A DNA stretch of 64,000 bases from Chengkuizengella axinellae (GCF_030730905.1 NZ_JAVAMP010000004.1:223226-287225); one strand, 5' to 3'; positions 28,562-37,664 are shown, numbered from the stretch's first letter. Notes: generated by a model not told the origin, from the letters alone. Program-made: numbers and translations.

Positions 28562-28636
28562 TTTTTGCTGTACATGCACTCAGTAATAATGCAAAAATAA
28601 TGAATACCAAACTACCTGCTTAATTGAAAATTTCAT
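28562..28636 (-). pseudogene. Remnant of a lipoprotein signal peptide (substrate-binding protein)
   Basis: An ATG at 28636 opens MKFSIK, and after a one-base frame change the sequence reads AGSLVFIIFALLLSACTAKK, a typical lipoprotein signal with the LSAC lipobox. It runs straight into the ATPase remnant. A large internal deletion probably joined the start of a substrate-binding protein gene to the end of an ATPase gene, removing most of an ABC importer operon. Confidence 0.65.
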
Positions 28637-28639
28637 TTG

Positions 28640-29040
28640 ATTCTTTTCCTACCTATAATTTATTTAGACATCATTTATAGATGTATAAACATTTATATTT
28701 CTCCACATGATTATTCATAAAATATGTAAATGGTAGATGAATACAATGTAATTTATAAAAATTTAATTGAGATGTTTATTTCGGATCTTCGTTATGTATT
28801 TGTTAAGATGATCTGTTTTATATTTGCATCACCACCGATATGTAAGCGTATTCAGTTTATGTTGAGAAAAAATTACTCTCAAGCATTATTTATAAATCCT
28901 TCCCTCCTTAAGTACTTATTTAGACATTAATATTAAATGTATAGACATCTTATTAATGTATCTTAAATTAATTCTATGATAATTACAAGAAGTTTTTACA
29001 AAACATATGAGAATGAAAACCACAAATTTATTAAACACAA
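28640..29040. other. AT-rich intergenic stretch, nothing recognised
   Basis: About 400 bases between the transporter remnant and the terminator of the CSC-protein gene. A 66-codon plus-strand frame at 28730-28930 has no ribosome binding site or plausible protein character and was not called. No hairpins or repeats stand out. Confidence 0.5.
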
Positions 29041-29044
29041 AAAG

Positions 29045-29067
29045 AGCACCTTTTAATAAAAGGCACT
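29045..29067 (-). terminator. Terminator of the CSC-motif membrane protein
   Basis: AGCACCTTTT (29045-29054) pairs with AAAAGGCACT (29058-29067). On the minus strand the stem is followed by CTTTTTG. Confidence 0.75.
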
Positions 29068-29098
29068 TCTTTGTTTGACCATTATATTTTTCATATCT

Positions 29099-29644
29099 CT
29101 ATTTGTTATTTTTCAGTTTCCTACTAGTCAAAAATATAATCAAAGCAGAAACGAGTATGAATGAAGCTATAAAGATTATGCTTTTTAATATAGCTGTATT
29201 ATCCTCTTGATCCTGATCTGTGTTTTGTTGTTCATATATTTTTTCTTTTGTTTCTAACATGATCAAATCTTCATCTGCATTAGAAATCAAATCTGTTCTA
29301 GAGCATATATTGGTTGTTAACTCTCCGTCTTCTCCTTGAAATGCATAAACGATATATTCTTTACTTTCTTCAAATAGAATCCCACATGAAGCACCTACTC
29401 CAGTGGATGTAAATAGAGTTTGATCTTTCTCCTCTACTCCCTTCCAGCTTGCACTTACTTCCATTTCTACTCTATAGTTGTTGTTTTCAACACTAACTTC
29501 CAACACTTTACCTAGAAATACAGCATCTGCATTTTCAAAAGCTTCTTCTGAGGTAATTCCGATACAAGAACAAGCAAGAACCTGAAAAGGAATCATAAAG
29601 CTTATTAAAACAAAAATGGTTGATATCATAAGCATTTTCTTCAA
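29099..29644 (-). CDS. Secreted or membrane-anchored CSC-motif protein
   Basis: This 181-aa protein starts at a TTG (29644, LKKMLMIST) after GGAGG; the longer frame to 29722 lacks a ribosome binding site. A signal peptide (residues 1-24, ending FQVLA) is followed directly by CSC, then EEAFENADAVFLGKV and a beta-rich domain with two more cysteines (GASCGIL and TNICSR), and a C-terminal membrane helix (SIIFIASFILVSALIIFL) with a basic tail. The layout resembles TIMP/netrin-like small OB-fold domains found in Bacillales. The function is unknown. Confidence 0.8.
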   Translation of the reverse strand: MKKMLMISTIFVLISFMIPFQVLACSCIGITSEEAFENADAVFLGKVLEVSVENNNYRVEMEVSASWKGVEEKDQTLFTSTGVGASCGILFEESKEYIVYAFQGEDGELTTNICSRTDLISNADEDLIMLETKEKIYEQQNTDQDQEDNTAILKSIIFIASFILVSALIIFLTSRKLKNNK

Positions 29645-29809
29645 TGAAAGACACCTCCATTCTCCTTTGTTATATTTGTAAACGGATGTAGTATCAAAAA
29701 GGTTGCGGAACTGCAAGTACAAATTGAATTTATGAATTAACTCGAAAACGAAGATTAGAAAAGTTTATAATAAGAGTTGAATCACTGTTTATATGAAAGA
29801 GGGATTAAT

Positions 29810-31330
29810 GTGAAAATATGTCTATGTGTTAAAGACGAGTTAGAGAGGAATGGAATGAAGTGGCTGCTTTCTTCTCATCATATACCATATAAACATCTCA
29901 TTGAAGCAGCAGACAGCGATCATTGTTTCAGCTTATTGTCTAAGCATAAGGTTGATCTGCTTATTTTTGAGTTGGATTTATTTTCATCAGAAGAATTAGC
30001 TAAACTCCGGCTACTTTTGAAGCAAAATCACACACAAACCGTCATTCATACCGTACATAAAACGTTTGATGCTGCAAATGAAGCCCTTTTATGTAAAGCA
30101 GAGGCTTTATTTGTTAAACCATATGATACAGAGGCATGGGTCAAAACCATAAGACAAGTGGTTAAAAACTTTAAGAACCCTACTGTATCAATTCATAAAT
30201 CAATTCCGAAGCACTATATTGCTTATGATTTATTATTTTTGGAAAACCCTGAAAGTAATCAAACTATAAATATTCCAAGATTAATTGCTGTCATTGAATT
30301 AGATCAAAATTATAAAAGTGAGATCAGCTTCAATGATTTCTTGCATTTTGTAAAACAAGAATTAAGTGAATATCAATTATTAGTCATTCCTGTAGAAAAT
30401 CACCTGGTGCTATTCTTTGATGAAACCATCTTAGCGGGTACATCAACCCCGATCATCACATTAGAGCAGATTTTGATTCGTCTTTGTTTTCAAGCTAAAG
30501 AGCAGGGTTTTTCCTTTTCAGCAGGAATCGGACAGTCAAGTCAAACGAAAAGTATAAAACACACCTATCATGAAACAAAAAATAGCTTAACTAGGCGATT
30601 TTATTTTGGAGGGAATCAAGTATTTAGTCCCATTCAAGCTTACGTGAATAAGCAAATAGAATCCTTTTTGTCTCCAGAAGAAAGTAAAGAACTAGTCAAA
30701 GTATTAGACAGTTGTAATCATGAAGAAATAAAAACGTGGCTGTATGATCAATTCACTGGATTTCCTGATGACAGCGGTTTATATCCAAATCCTGAAACAA
30801 TGCGAATTCGTTTAACTAGTGTGTTGGCACACATTCATCGTTACTTGCTTAAACAGGATGTTGAACATACATTAGAGTATGAGTATCAGGACTTATTTCA
30901 ACAGATCTTATTTGGGGAGGTATTGTTTGATATCATTCAGCAAATGTTATCTTTCTGTTATGAGCTTTTTGACATCATTAAGCTTAATCAACGTCCAACT
31001 TATTCACTCATTGTGAATCAATTGCAATTGTATATTGAAGAAAACTATACCAAATCCATTACACTATCTGATGCTGCAAAACATGTAAATCGAAATAGCT
31101 ATTATGTAAGTCATTTGTTTAAACAAGAGACGGGAATTTCTTTCATAGAAAGTTTACAGAAAAAGAGAATCGAGGAAGCTAAAAAGCTACTTGAAGACTC
31201 TGATTTGAGCTTGAGTACTATTTCAGTAAGAGTAGGTTTTTCTGATGCTAATTATTTTAGTAGAGTGTTTAAGAAGATAACAGGGGATTCTCCTCGTAGT
31301 TGGGTTAATAAAAGAAATGAGGATAAATGA
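29810..31330 (+). CDS. AraC-type response-regulator-like protein with Glu in place of phospho-Asp
   Basis: This 506-aa protein starts at a GTG (29810) after GAAAGAGG. Residues 1-115 form a receiver-like domain: acidic D9-E10, the VDLLIFELDLFS strand where the usual phosphorylated Asp is Glu (E54), and LFVKPYD with the conserved Lys. A middle region of about 270 aa resembles the linker of YesN-type regulators. The C-terminus has two AraC helix-turn-helix motifs (ITLSDAAKHVNRNSYYVSHLF and STISVRVGFSDANYFSRVFK). E54 mimics phosphorylation, so the protein may not need a kinase; none is encoded nearby. The target is unknown. Confidence 0.85.
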   Translation: MKICLCVKDELERNGMKWLLSSHHIPYKHLIEAADSDHCFSLLSKHKVDLLIFELDLFSSEELAKLRLLLKQNHTQTVIHTVHKTFDAANEALLCKAEALFVKPYDTEAWVKTIRQVVKNFKNPTVSIHKSIPKHYIAYDLLFLENPESNQTINIPRLIAVIELDQNYKSEISFNDFLHFVKQELSEYQLLVIPVENHLVLFFDETILAGTSTPIITLEQILIRLCFQAKEQGFSFSAGIGQSSQTKSIKHTYHETKNSLTRRFYFGGNQVFSPIQAYVNKQIESFLSPEESKELVKVLDSCNHEEIKTWLYDQFTGFPDDSGLYPNPETMRIRLTSVLAHIHRYLLKQDVEHTLEYEYQDLFQQILFGEVLFDIIQQMLSFCYELFDIIKLNQRPTYSLIVNQLQLYIEENYTKSITLSDAAKHVNRNSYYVSHLFKQETGISFIESLQKKRIEEAKKLLEDSDLSLSTISVRVGFSDANYFSRVFKKITGDSPRSWVNKRNEDK

Positions 31331-31506
31331 GGTTATGATTCATAGGTAGAAATTTAGCAATCTGTAATTCTTTAGGTTTGATAAAAAGAAAATTATACTT
31401 CTTGGCTCTCTTGGAATTGGATTTTTAATAGTCATTTTTGTTGATAATTATTGGATTTTTATTCCTTTTATATTATTTAACTAAAATACTTTAGGTGGGA
31501 CAAGGA

Positions 31507-31541
31507 GAAAAGGAAGCTTCAATCATAGAAGTTTCCTTTTC
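31507..31541. terminator. Bidirectional terminator between araC-type gene and pheromone gene
   Basis: GAAAAGGAAGCTTC (31507-31520) pairs with GAAGTTTCCTTTTC (31528-31541) over 14 bases with one mismatch. It lies between converging genes. The 306-base gap around it holds no other gene; a short hydrophobic frame near 31380-31485 lacks a start codon. Confidence 0.75.
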
Positions 31542-31636
31542 TTAAATGAAATATAAATATAATCTTAACTGATACAGTTATTTTAAATTTATTGTTTTAC
31601 CGACTACTTTATTTCATTAAACAAAAAGTGTTGAGT

Positions 31637-31753
31637 TTATATTGGTGGATTAATTACGTCATTAAATTCATTTATAGATCCAAGATAGATTTGTGGGTCT
31701 GCTGAAGCAGCTAATAAGCCTATAAATAAAACATAAAACAATATCTTTTTCAT
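31637..31753 (-). CDS. Secreted 38-aa signalling peptide (PapR/NprX-like)
   Basis: A short gene with ATG at 31753 after AAAAGGAGTAGAAGT encodes a 38-aa peptide: a lysine-rich start and hydrophobic export signal (MKKILFYVLFIGLLAASA) followed by an 20-residue polar tail ending in NEFNDVINPPI. It lies 15 bases after the stop of an HTH-TPR receptor gene on the same strand. Receptor followed by a tiny secreted pro-peptide is the standard arrangement of PlcR-PapR and NprR-NprX systems, where a processed C-terminal peptide is re-imported and binds the receptor. The mature sequence is unknown; the last 5-8 residues are the likeliest. Confidence 0.82.
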   Translation of the reverse strand: MKKILFYVLFIGLLAASADPQIYLGSINEFNDVINPPI

Positions 31754-31767
31754 ACTTCTACTCCTTT

Positions 31768-33006
31768 TTATGTATATTTACTCTTATACAATCTATTTAC
31801 TAGTTCCAAATACTTTATCTGATTTTGCATATCTTTTTTATCTCTATAAAACGAAATTAAAGCTTCGGAATATAATATGACATCGTTAAGAAGTTCAAAG
31901 TTTAATAAGGTATCCATTTGAATGGCGGTAAAAAAGTTCGCAAATTCTTCAAGTGTACTTGTATAAAACTTATTTTTAATGTAGTACTGCTTTTCTATTT
32001 GTTTATTTTTTTCTTGTCTAGCCAATTGCAATATTTGATTATATAGTTCAAAAAACTTTTCCTTATCGCCGATCAATAAATATACTTCTGCTAGATCACA
32101 TAAAGATTGTAAATATGAAGTTTCTGATTTCCTAAAATATTTTATACTATTTTCAAATAAATCTATTGCTTCTTTGTAATTATTACTTACTTTCTTTAAA
32201 TGTGCGATATTATGATAAGTTATAGCTATTGTAGGGTCATTCTTTAAACGAATTGCATTTTTCAGAAGTATATTGTAATGTTCCTCAGAATCTTTTACAG
32301 CACCAATTTTCTGATAGTTATTAGCTATTAACATCTGTGTATGCATTTTTTTCTTAAAGTTATTATGGGTATTAAAAATTTCTAAAGCTTTATTACAATA
32401 TAAAATTGAAGCTCCATAATTTTTTAAAAGCTTCATAGTATAAGCATAATGATAATAAAGTTCACCATAATGATTAAAGTTCTTATCTATTAACTTATTT
32501 AATATGACATGCGCTGGATCTACATCTCCTCCTTTTAAATAATATATCCCATTATAATAGGTGAATAAGGCAAATTCATATTGGGAAAATTTTTTTGTTT
32601 TTTTTAGTAATATTTTTCTTATATATTTATACTTTACTTTATCATTCAACGATAAAAAATAACGATATTCAACAATGGAGTAATAATTATATAAATGAAT
32701 TGAAGTCACAATCTGTTGATTTTCTTTAAGAAAATTGTACTTATTTTTGGCATCTTCAAAGTCTTCATAAACAATCGCTTGATACCAATCATCTATTAGT
32801 TGCAGAAAATATTTATATTCTTCCTTATACTGAGATATATGTATATTAAGCTTGTCCAGTAATAATTTAATCGTTTCTTCATTACCTTCCCTGCTTCCAT
32901 TTTCAATTTTACTAAGGTGTGAAATAGAACAGATGCCATGAGCTAGTTCCTCTTGCGTTATTCTTTTACTAATTCTAGCAGTTCTAATTATTGATCCAAT
33001 TTCCAA
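31768..33006 (-). CDS. HTH-TPR transcriptional regulator (RRNPP family, PlcR/NprR-like), first copy
   Basis: This 412-aa protein starts at a TTG after GGAAGGTGAATAAAT. Residues 1-60 form an XRE helix-turn-helix (IRTARISKRITQEELAHGIC, then SISHLSKIENGSREG). The rest is a run of tetratricopeptide repeats (for example TYHNIAHLKKVSNNYKEAID, SLCDLAEVYLLIGDKEKF). This is the layout of peptide-pheromone receptors such as PlcR, NprR and Rgg. The next gene encodes a matching secreted pro-peptide. A second receptor of the same kind lies at 50350-51627; the two bracket the biosynthetic region. Confidence 0.9.
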   Translation of the reverse strand: MEIGSIIRTARISKRITQEELAHGICSISHLSKIENGSREGNEETIKLLLDKLNIHISQYKEEYKYFLQLIDDWYQAIVYEDFEDAKNKYNFLKENQQIVTSIHLYNYYSIVEYRYFLSLNDKVKYKYIRKILLKKTKKFSQYEFALFTYYNGIYYLKGGDVDPAHVILNKLIDKNFNHYGELYYHYAYTMKLLKNYGASILYCNKALEIFNTHNNFKKKMHTQMLIANNYQKIGAVKDSEEHYNILLKNAIRLKNDPTIAITYHNIAHLKKVSNNYKEAIDLFENSIKYFRKSETSYLQSLCDLAEVYLLIGDKEKFFELYNQILQLARQEKNKQIEKQYYIKNKFYTSTLEEFANFFTAIQMDTLLNFELLNDVILYSEALISFYRDKKDMQNQIKYLELVNRLYKSKYT

Positions 33007-33168
33007 ATTTATTCACCTTCCAAACTCTTATCTTTTTCTTATTATAATATAGTACACAATTTCGACATAATTCTACATACTTTTTTTCCCAACATTTAAA
33101 AAATAAATTTCTATATATGATAAAAATAACAATTAAAGTTTATAATTTACAATTTAAAAACAAAAAAA

Positions 33169-33201
33169 GTCAAATTCCAGTGAAAAATATCGAAATTTGA
33201 C
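33169..33201 (-). terminator. Terminator of the tox-like operon
   Basis: GTCAAATT (33169-33176) pairs with AATTTGAC (33194-33201). On the minus strand the stem is followed by seven T, 30 bases after the methyltransferase stop. Confidence 0.8.
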
Positions 33202-33230
33202 ATGTTGTTTTTTATAGTATTTTATTAAAA

Positions 33231-33872
33231 TTAAGATAATTTCAAGCAAGCCCTACAAATGAATTGTATTTGTTTTCTCTTAGTTGATGATAGAAATTCA
33301 TATACATCTATAACATCAAACCCTTTTTCTTCTAATCGTTTCACCATGTTGTCCACTGAGAAGTATGAATGAATTCGGCCATATCCATCGATATTTCCCT
33401 CAATAAAGGCTTCTCCCCAAACCACTAAACTAAATAAACTATCAACTTTGAGCTTATTAAGTACTAACTCGAAATATTTATCATGCAAATTTGGGTGCTG
33501 ATGATGAAAACAACCATTGTCTATAATTAAATGAAATTTCTGATTTGAACCTTGAGACCATTCGAATACATCTCCTTCTACAAATGTAATACATTTATTC
33601 TCAAGGTACTTAACCCATTCTTTATTTTTAATTAGATCTATTCCTATATATGATTGCAAATTGTCTATTTGATGGATTCTACATCCATTACCACATCCAA
33701 TATCAAGTACATCTATACAGATATTTGAATATAATTTATTAAATATCCGTATGCTTCTTTGTATCGTTAAAGACAATGATTCATCGTGAGACCACTCATC
33801 GCTTCCCTCCTCATAGTGCTTGAGAAAGGCATTTTTCAACGTAGTTTTATAAGTGTCTTTATTATATAACAT
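33231..33872 (-). CDS. SAM-dependent methyltransferase (ToxA-like)
   Basis: This 213-aa class I methyltransferase has motif I at residues 55-66 (VLDIGCGNGCRI), the acidic SAM ribose residue in YIGIDLI and motif II/III in FVEGDVFEW and LIIDNGCFHHQHP. Its size and its place as last gene in an operon with GTP cyclohydrolase II, WD-repeat and FGE-fold proteins match ToxA, which N-methylates the azapteridine core twice to give toxoflavin. The ToxA assignment rests on context, not on a signature residue. It is 128 bases from the upstream peptidase gene, a larger gap than elsewhere in the operon. Confidence 0.78.
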   Translation of the reverse strand: MLYNKDTYKTTLKNAFLKHYEEGSDEWSHDESLSLTIQRSIRIFNKLYSNICIDVLDIGCGNGCRIHQIDNLQSYIGIDLIKNKEWVKYLENKCITFVEGDVFEWSQGSNQKFHLIIDNGCFHHQHPNLHDKYFELVLNKLKVDSLFSLVVWGEAFIEGNIDGYGRIHSYFSVDNMVKRLEEKGFDVIDVYEFLSSTKRKQIQFICRACLKLS

Positions 33873-34000
33873 CTTTCTTAAACCACATCCTTACATATTG
33901 TTTACTATATTTAATGATTTTGATGATGATTATTTACTTTTTACTATTATTTTCACAACCTTTATCCACTATGAATTAGAAAATGATTAGAATCATATTA

Positions 34001-35344
34001 TTAATCCCATTTAACAAAACTCAGTATTTTATTCCAATCCTCTATGTCCGCTCCAGCAGGTAATGATAAAACACTGTTAATTCTTTCCATAGAACTGACA
34101 CTACCGTTTTTTAAAATCTCAAATAATTCTAATGCTAATACACCTCCAAAAACATAACACATCCCTTCATTAATATGAGACCATACTAATCGATTACCGC
34201 ACCACAAATAATTGTTTTCTTCTAAGTAATCACCAAAAGTAAACTTACACACATCCATCCAGATTTCTTGTATATAATCGGGATGATCTGGAGCATTGTC
34301 AATCAGTTTAAATATGAACTCCGTTATGGCAAACTGAAAAAGAACGGTTGAGATCACTCTTTGACTAAAACCACTTTGTCCCTCTAACCTATATGAAGTG
34401 TACAAATCCACACTTGTCGGAAAAATTTCAAGAACTGAAGTATCTGGAAGAATATAGTTTCTATTTGTTTCTTTATATTTATAAAAATGCAATCCATGTG
34501 CAAGCTCATGAGTTAGTCCAAAAAAACTAGCTCTATTTGTTACTGAGTGTATAAAACATAAAGGATCTTTATTATAAGAAACAGGCATAGTAAATGCTTT
34601 TTTTTCTTTTGTTTTTTTACAACTAGCTTCAACACATCCAGAATCAAATAAATATTGAATTGTCTCTGACCATTCAGGATTAAGATCTTTCATTAAATGA
34701 ATAATGTTATTCTTACCAATATCATAATTCATTTCATGAAGCTTACTCTCTTCATTAAAATTTAAATCAACCCAACTTAGTTTCCCTTCTGATTTCATCG
34801 AAACTTGCTTTTCTAAAAGTTCATGGAAATAAGATATTTTACTAACTAACTTATCCCTTACTTTAAAATAATAACTTGGTATTTCTTCTTTTTTTTGAAT
34901 CTCTATCCACTTTAATAGTAAAGTTGAGAGTTGATTTTTATTTGTTTCGTAAAATTTATTTGCATAATTAAAGTACTGATTTCTAATTTTACTATCAGTA
35001 GAAGTTGCAGCCTGAAAAGAAGTAAGCCCACCAAAATCGTGGTTTTTTAATGGAGATAAAATTTGATTTACTTTATCTTGAATTTGACAACTCTTGAAAT
35101 CCATATCGTCTTCTTCATAAAAATCTTTCAAAGTATTTTCAAGTACAAAAATATTATTCTCCCAATAACTTCTATTGTCATCTATTGATACTTTTGCATA
35201 AGCATATGTCCATAAATAAGATTCTAACTCCTCCGCTTTGTCAAAATCTGCACTTTTGTATAGATCTGAAAGGACTTGTAAATCTTTATGCCACATTTGT
35301 TCTGACATTTCACTTTTATAAAACCGATCAAGATTCCACCTCAT
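34001..35344 (-). CDS. M3-family-like zinc metallopeptidase
   Basis: This 447-aa protein carries the zinc motif HELAHGLHFYK near residue 278 (HExxH) and the downstream metal Glu in LEIFPTSVD, the pattern of M3 oligopeptidases such as PepF and thimet oligopeptidase, which cut short peptides within a closed cavity. It is shorter than PepF (about 600 aa). It has no signal peptide. It overlaps the exporter permease by one base (TAATG). An oligopeptidase next to an exporter and an array of 20-aa peptides suggests it trims or releases something from those peptides. Confidence 0.82.
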   Translation of the reverse strand: MRWNLDRFYKSEMSEQMWHKDLQVLSDLYKSADFDKAEELESYLWTYAYAKVSIDDNRSYWENNIFVLENTLKDFYEEDDMDFKSCQIQDKVNQILSPLKNHDFGGLTSFQAATSTDSKIRNQYFNYANKFYETNKNQLSTLLLKWIEIQKKEEIPSYYFKVRDKLVSKISYFHELLEKQVSMKSEGKLSWVDLNFNEESKLHEMNYDIGKNNIIHLMKDLNPEWSETIQYLFDSGCVEASCKKTKEKKAFTMPVSYNKDPLCFIHSVTNRASFFGLTHELAHGLHFYKYKETNRNYILPDTSVLEIFPTSVDLYTSYRLEGQSGFSQRVISTVLFQFAITEFIFKLIDNAPDHPDYIQEIWMDVCKFTFGDYLEENNYLWCGNRLVWSHINEGMCYVFGGVLALELFEILKNGSVSSMERINSVLSLPAGADIEDWNKILSFVKWD

Positions 35345-36153
35345 TATCCCTGACGCTCCTTACAAGTTTTTTTTATAATGAAATTTAATCCAGCCATCCA
35401 CAACCCAATGCATATAACACCAACCACATAAACATATAACAGGCTCCATTCTATAACTCCACTAAAATTTGTAGTGACTATTGATGGTAAGGAGGTGATG
35501 AAGTAAGCAGGATACAAGGTGGACATGACTGAAAAAGCAATTCCTCCAGTTAAAAAAAGATGCATTGGTTTTGTATATAATCTAGAAGCTGGACTACCTA
35601 GATGAATGGGCATTCTTGGATCATAATAAGCTTGTATAATGTGAAAGGCTCCAGTCAAAACAATATGTGCCATAATTCCAACGATCAATGTAATTGAAAT
35701 ATAAATTGGCGAAACATGATAGTAAAATCCACCTATCATATTAGCTGCAACAAAAAAAATAATTCCTAATATCAACATTGGGAAATCCCATCGATAAAAT
35801 AAAACTTTAAACAATGTTAAACCTGGTGTCAAAATATAATATAAAGTCTGACCTCGTCGAATATTTTTTATATACTCTTGTATCCCTTTAAATAGTAGTG
35901 CGTCCCCAATGGAATCAATTGCGATCATAATAACAAAAAAAGTAACTAATTCCATTTTATCCACTATATTTCCATCAATTACACTAAACATTGCAAAAAC
36001 AACGACAAATTGTGCAGCATAGAACAAAAGTTGAGGTATCAATTCAACTATTCCAACCATAAATCTATTCTTTACACCAAACTTACTAACTTGATATGCA
36101 GACTTAAACAAGTTGACATTTGCAACAATATAATCAAGAATAAAACTTTTCAC
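35344..36153 (-). CDS. ABC-2-type transporter permease
   Basis: This 269-aa protein has six hydrophobic segments (for example FYAAQFVVVFAMFSV, LILGIIFFVAANMIGGFYY) and the ABC-2 exporter style of long loops. It starts at a GTG. It belongs to the group of DUF990/ABC2-membrane-6-like permeases that come in pairs with a YadG/CcmA-like ATPase. With the neighbouring permease and ATPase it forms one exporter, placed between the peptide genes and the peptidase, so it likely exports the product or confers immunity. Confidence 0.82.
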   Translation of the reverse strand: MKSFILDYIVANVNLFKSAYQVSKFGVKNRFMVGIVELIPQLLFYAAQFVVVFAMFSVIDGNIVDKMELVTFFVIMIAIDSIGDALLFKGIQEYIKNIRRGQTLYYILTPGLTLFKVLFYRWDFPMLILGIIFFVAANMIGGFYYHVSPIYISITLIVGIMAHIVLTGAFHIIQAYYDPRMPIHLGSPASRLYTKPMHLFLTGGIAFSVMSTLYPAYFITSLPSIVTTNFSGVIEWSLLYVYVVGVICIGLWMAGLNFIIKKTCKERQG

Positions 36154-36916
36154 GTTGACTATTTTCCGCCCCCCTACATAGTTTAAAAAATAAGAAAAAC
36201 CAAACGATTGATCCTACTAAAACGTATAATATCAATTGATCACGTCCCTCTACCATAGTAGGATCCAAAACAGATAAAGGAACTGAAATACTAGCTCCGA
36301 ATGGATTTAAAATATAAAATAAAAATGAATTTGAAATCATACCTAACGGGAATACTGCCCCAGAAAAAATCCAAGTCAAGCTATAAAACATTGAACTTAA
36401 TATATTTGAATAGCCCTTGGGCGAATAATATCTAGTCAAAATTCCAGCAAGTATTAAATTACAAGAACCAATCATAATACATAAGAGAGCTAAAAGGATC
36501 GTTATTAATCCATATCCATGACTTACAGATAGAAAAACATAAACAGTAACCCAGCAGTAAAACCATTTGTCTTTATATACTTTTCCAAGATAGTGTATTA
36601 AGAATACATTGGTGACACCTGAAGGAAATAAATCCACTGCATGCCATTTGGAAGATTCAAAAAGATCAATCTGTTCTTTCCCTAACCCTTTAAGAGAAAT
36701 AATAATCCACAAAGGATAGGACATTAGTGAATACACAACTAAAAATTTCCAGTCATATCCATTTAAACTTCCTGCATTGTACCAAATGAAGCAATCGGTT
36801 ATTAAAATGAGTAGCATGTAATAAAATAGTACCTTCCAGTGCATATACCCAGAAGGAGTATCCTTCATTATTTTAAAAGTTAGACCGATTCCTTTATATA
36901 TTTTACCAGTCTCCAA
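36134..36916 (-). CDS. ABC-2-type transporter permease
   Basis: This protein of about 260 aa has around six membrane segments (YMLLILITDCFIWY, LVGSIVWFFLFFKL and others). The likely start is the TTG at 36916, two bases after the ATPase stop and 8 bases after GGAGG; an ATG five codons earlier lies within that ribosome binding site, and the frame stays open much further upstream inside the ATPase gene. Its C-terminus overlaps the second permease by 20 bases, so both are translationally coupled. Confidence 0.78.
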   Translation of the reverse strand: METGKIYKGIGLTFKIMKDTPSGYMHWKVLFYYMLLILITDCFIWYNAGSLNGYDWKFLVVYSLMSYPLWIIISLKGLGKEQIDLFESSKWHAVDLFPSGVTNVFLIHYLGKVYKDKWFYCWVTVYVFLSVSHGYGLITILLALLCIMIGSCNLILAGILTRYYSPKGYSNILSSMFYSLTWIFSGAVFPLGMISNSFLFYILNPFGASISVPLSVLDPTMVEGRDQLILYVLVGSIVWFFLFFKLCRGAENSQREKFYS

Positions 36917-36917
36917 C

Positions 36918-37664
36918 TTAGTTACCTCCATACAAATGAATATATTGATTTTCAATATCATTTGCATATTTATCCTGATTCTGATCCATCCCAACAAATG
37001 TATTTTTATGTAAAAAAGCATATTGTTTTGAAATTTCAACAATGTCATTTAAGTTATGTGAGGTCAGAATTCCACATACATCTGGAAAATCAGATAAATA
37101 CTCATTAATGATTTGCCTTATTTCTTTAATGGCAAGCGGATCTAATCCTACTGTTGGTTCATCAAGGATTAAAACTTTAGGGAAATAGGCTAGTGTAATT
37201 GCAATTTCAAACTTTATTCTTTCCCCAAATGAAATCGAAGTAGGCAGTTGATCTAACCTAGGTATAAGATTAAACTCTTCAATTTTTTCCATAAACCACG
37301 ACTCATTAAAGTCTTCATAGAGGTTTCTGTATAAAACAACGTGCTCATTTAAAGTAATCGTAGAAAACAACCTTGAATTTGCTCCTGAAATCCACCCTAT
37401 TAACTTCTTCCATTTTGGATTTTTAAGAGAAGGTGAGAAAGTGTTATCATATACAATTTCCCCCTCATTTGGTTGATAAACCCCCATAAGCAGCTTAGTA
37501 AATGTCGTTTTACCTGAACCATTAGGTCCAATAAGACCAAACAACTCTCCCTTATTTATGGTTATATTAACACCTTTTAAAATTGGAATTTGCTCAACTT
37601 TTGTTTTTAAAAAAGATCGATTTTTTTTAATATATGAAAACCGTACATTAGAAACTTCTATCAT
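36918..37664 (-). CDS. ABC transporter ATP-binding protein
   Basis: This 248-aa ATPase has Walker A at residues 46-53 (GPNGSGKT), a Q-loop region (WISGANSRL, where the usual Gln is not obvious), the signature SISFGERIKFEIAI and Walker B VLILDEPTVGLDP with the switch His in GILTSHNLND. It is of the CcmA/NatA exporter type. It begins 16 bases after the beta-propeller gene and powers the two permeases downstream. Confidence 0.9.
   Translation of the reverse strand: MIEVSNVRFSYIKKNRSFLKTKVEQIPILKGVNITINKGELFGLIGPNGSGKTTFTKLLMGVYQPNEGEIVYDNTFSPSLKNPKWKKLIGWISGANSRLFSTITLNEHVVLYRNLYEDFNESWFMEKIEEFNLIPRLDQLPTSISFGERIKFEIAITLAYFPKVLILDEPTVGLDPLAIKEIRQIINEYLSDFPDVCGILTSHNLNDIVEISKQYAFLHKNTFVGMDQNQDKYANDIENQYIHLYGGN

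Noticed and set aside
28730..28930. Plus-strand 66-aa open frame
   Set aside because: No ribosome binding site, biased hydrophobic composition typical of random AT-rich sequence, and no operon context.
31380..31485. Short hydrophobic frame downstream of the AraC-type regulator (IILLGSLGIGFLIVIFVDNY)
   Set aside because: It could be a small membrane peptide but no ATG, GTG or TTG begins it and no ribosome binding site is present.
31637..31753. Toxin of a toxin-antitoxin pair (small hydrophobic peptide)
   Set aside because: The hydrophobic part is an export signal followed by a 20-residue polar tail, and the partner is an HTH-TPR receptor, so a pheromone is the better reading.
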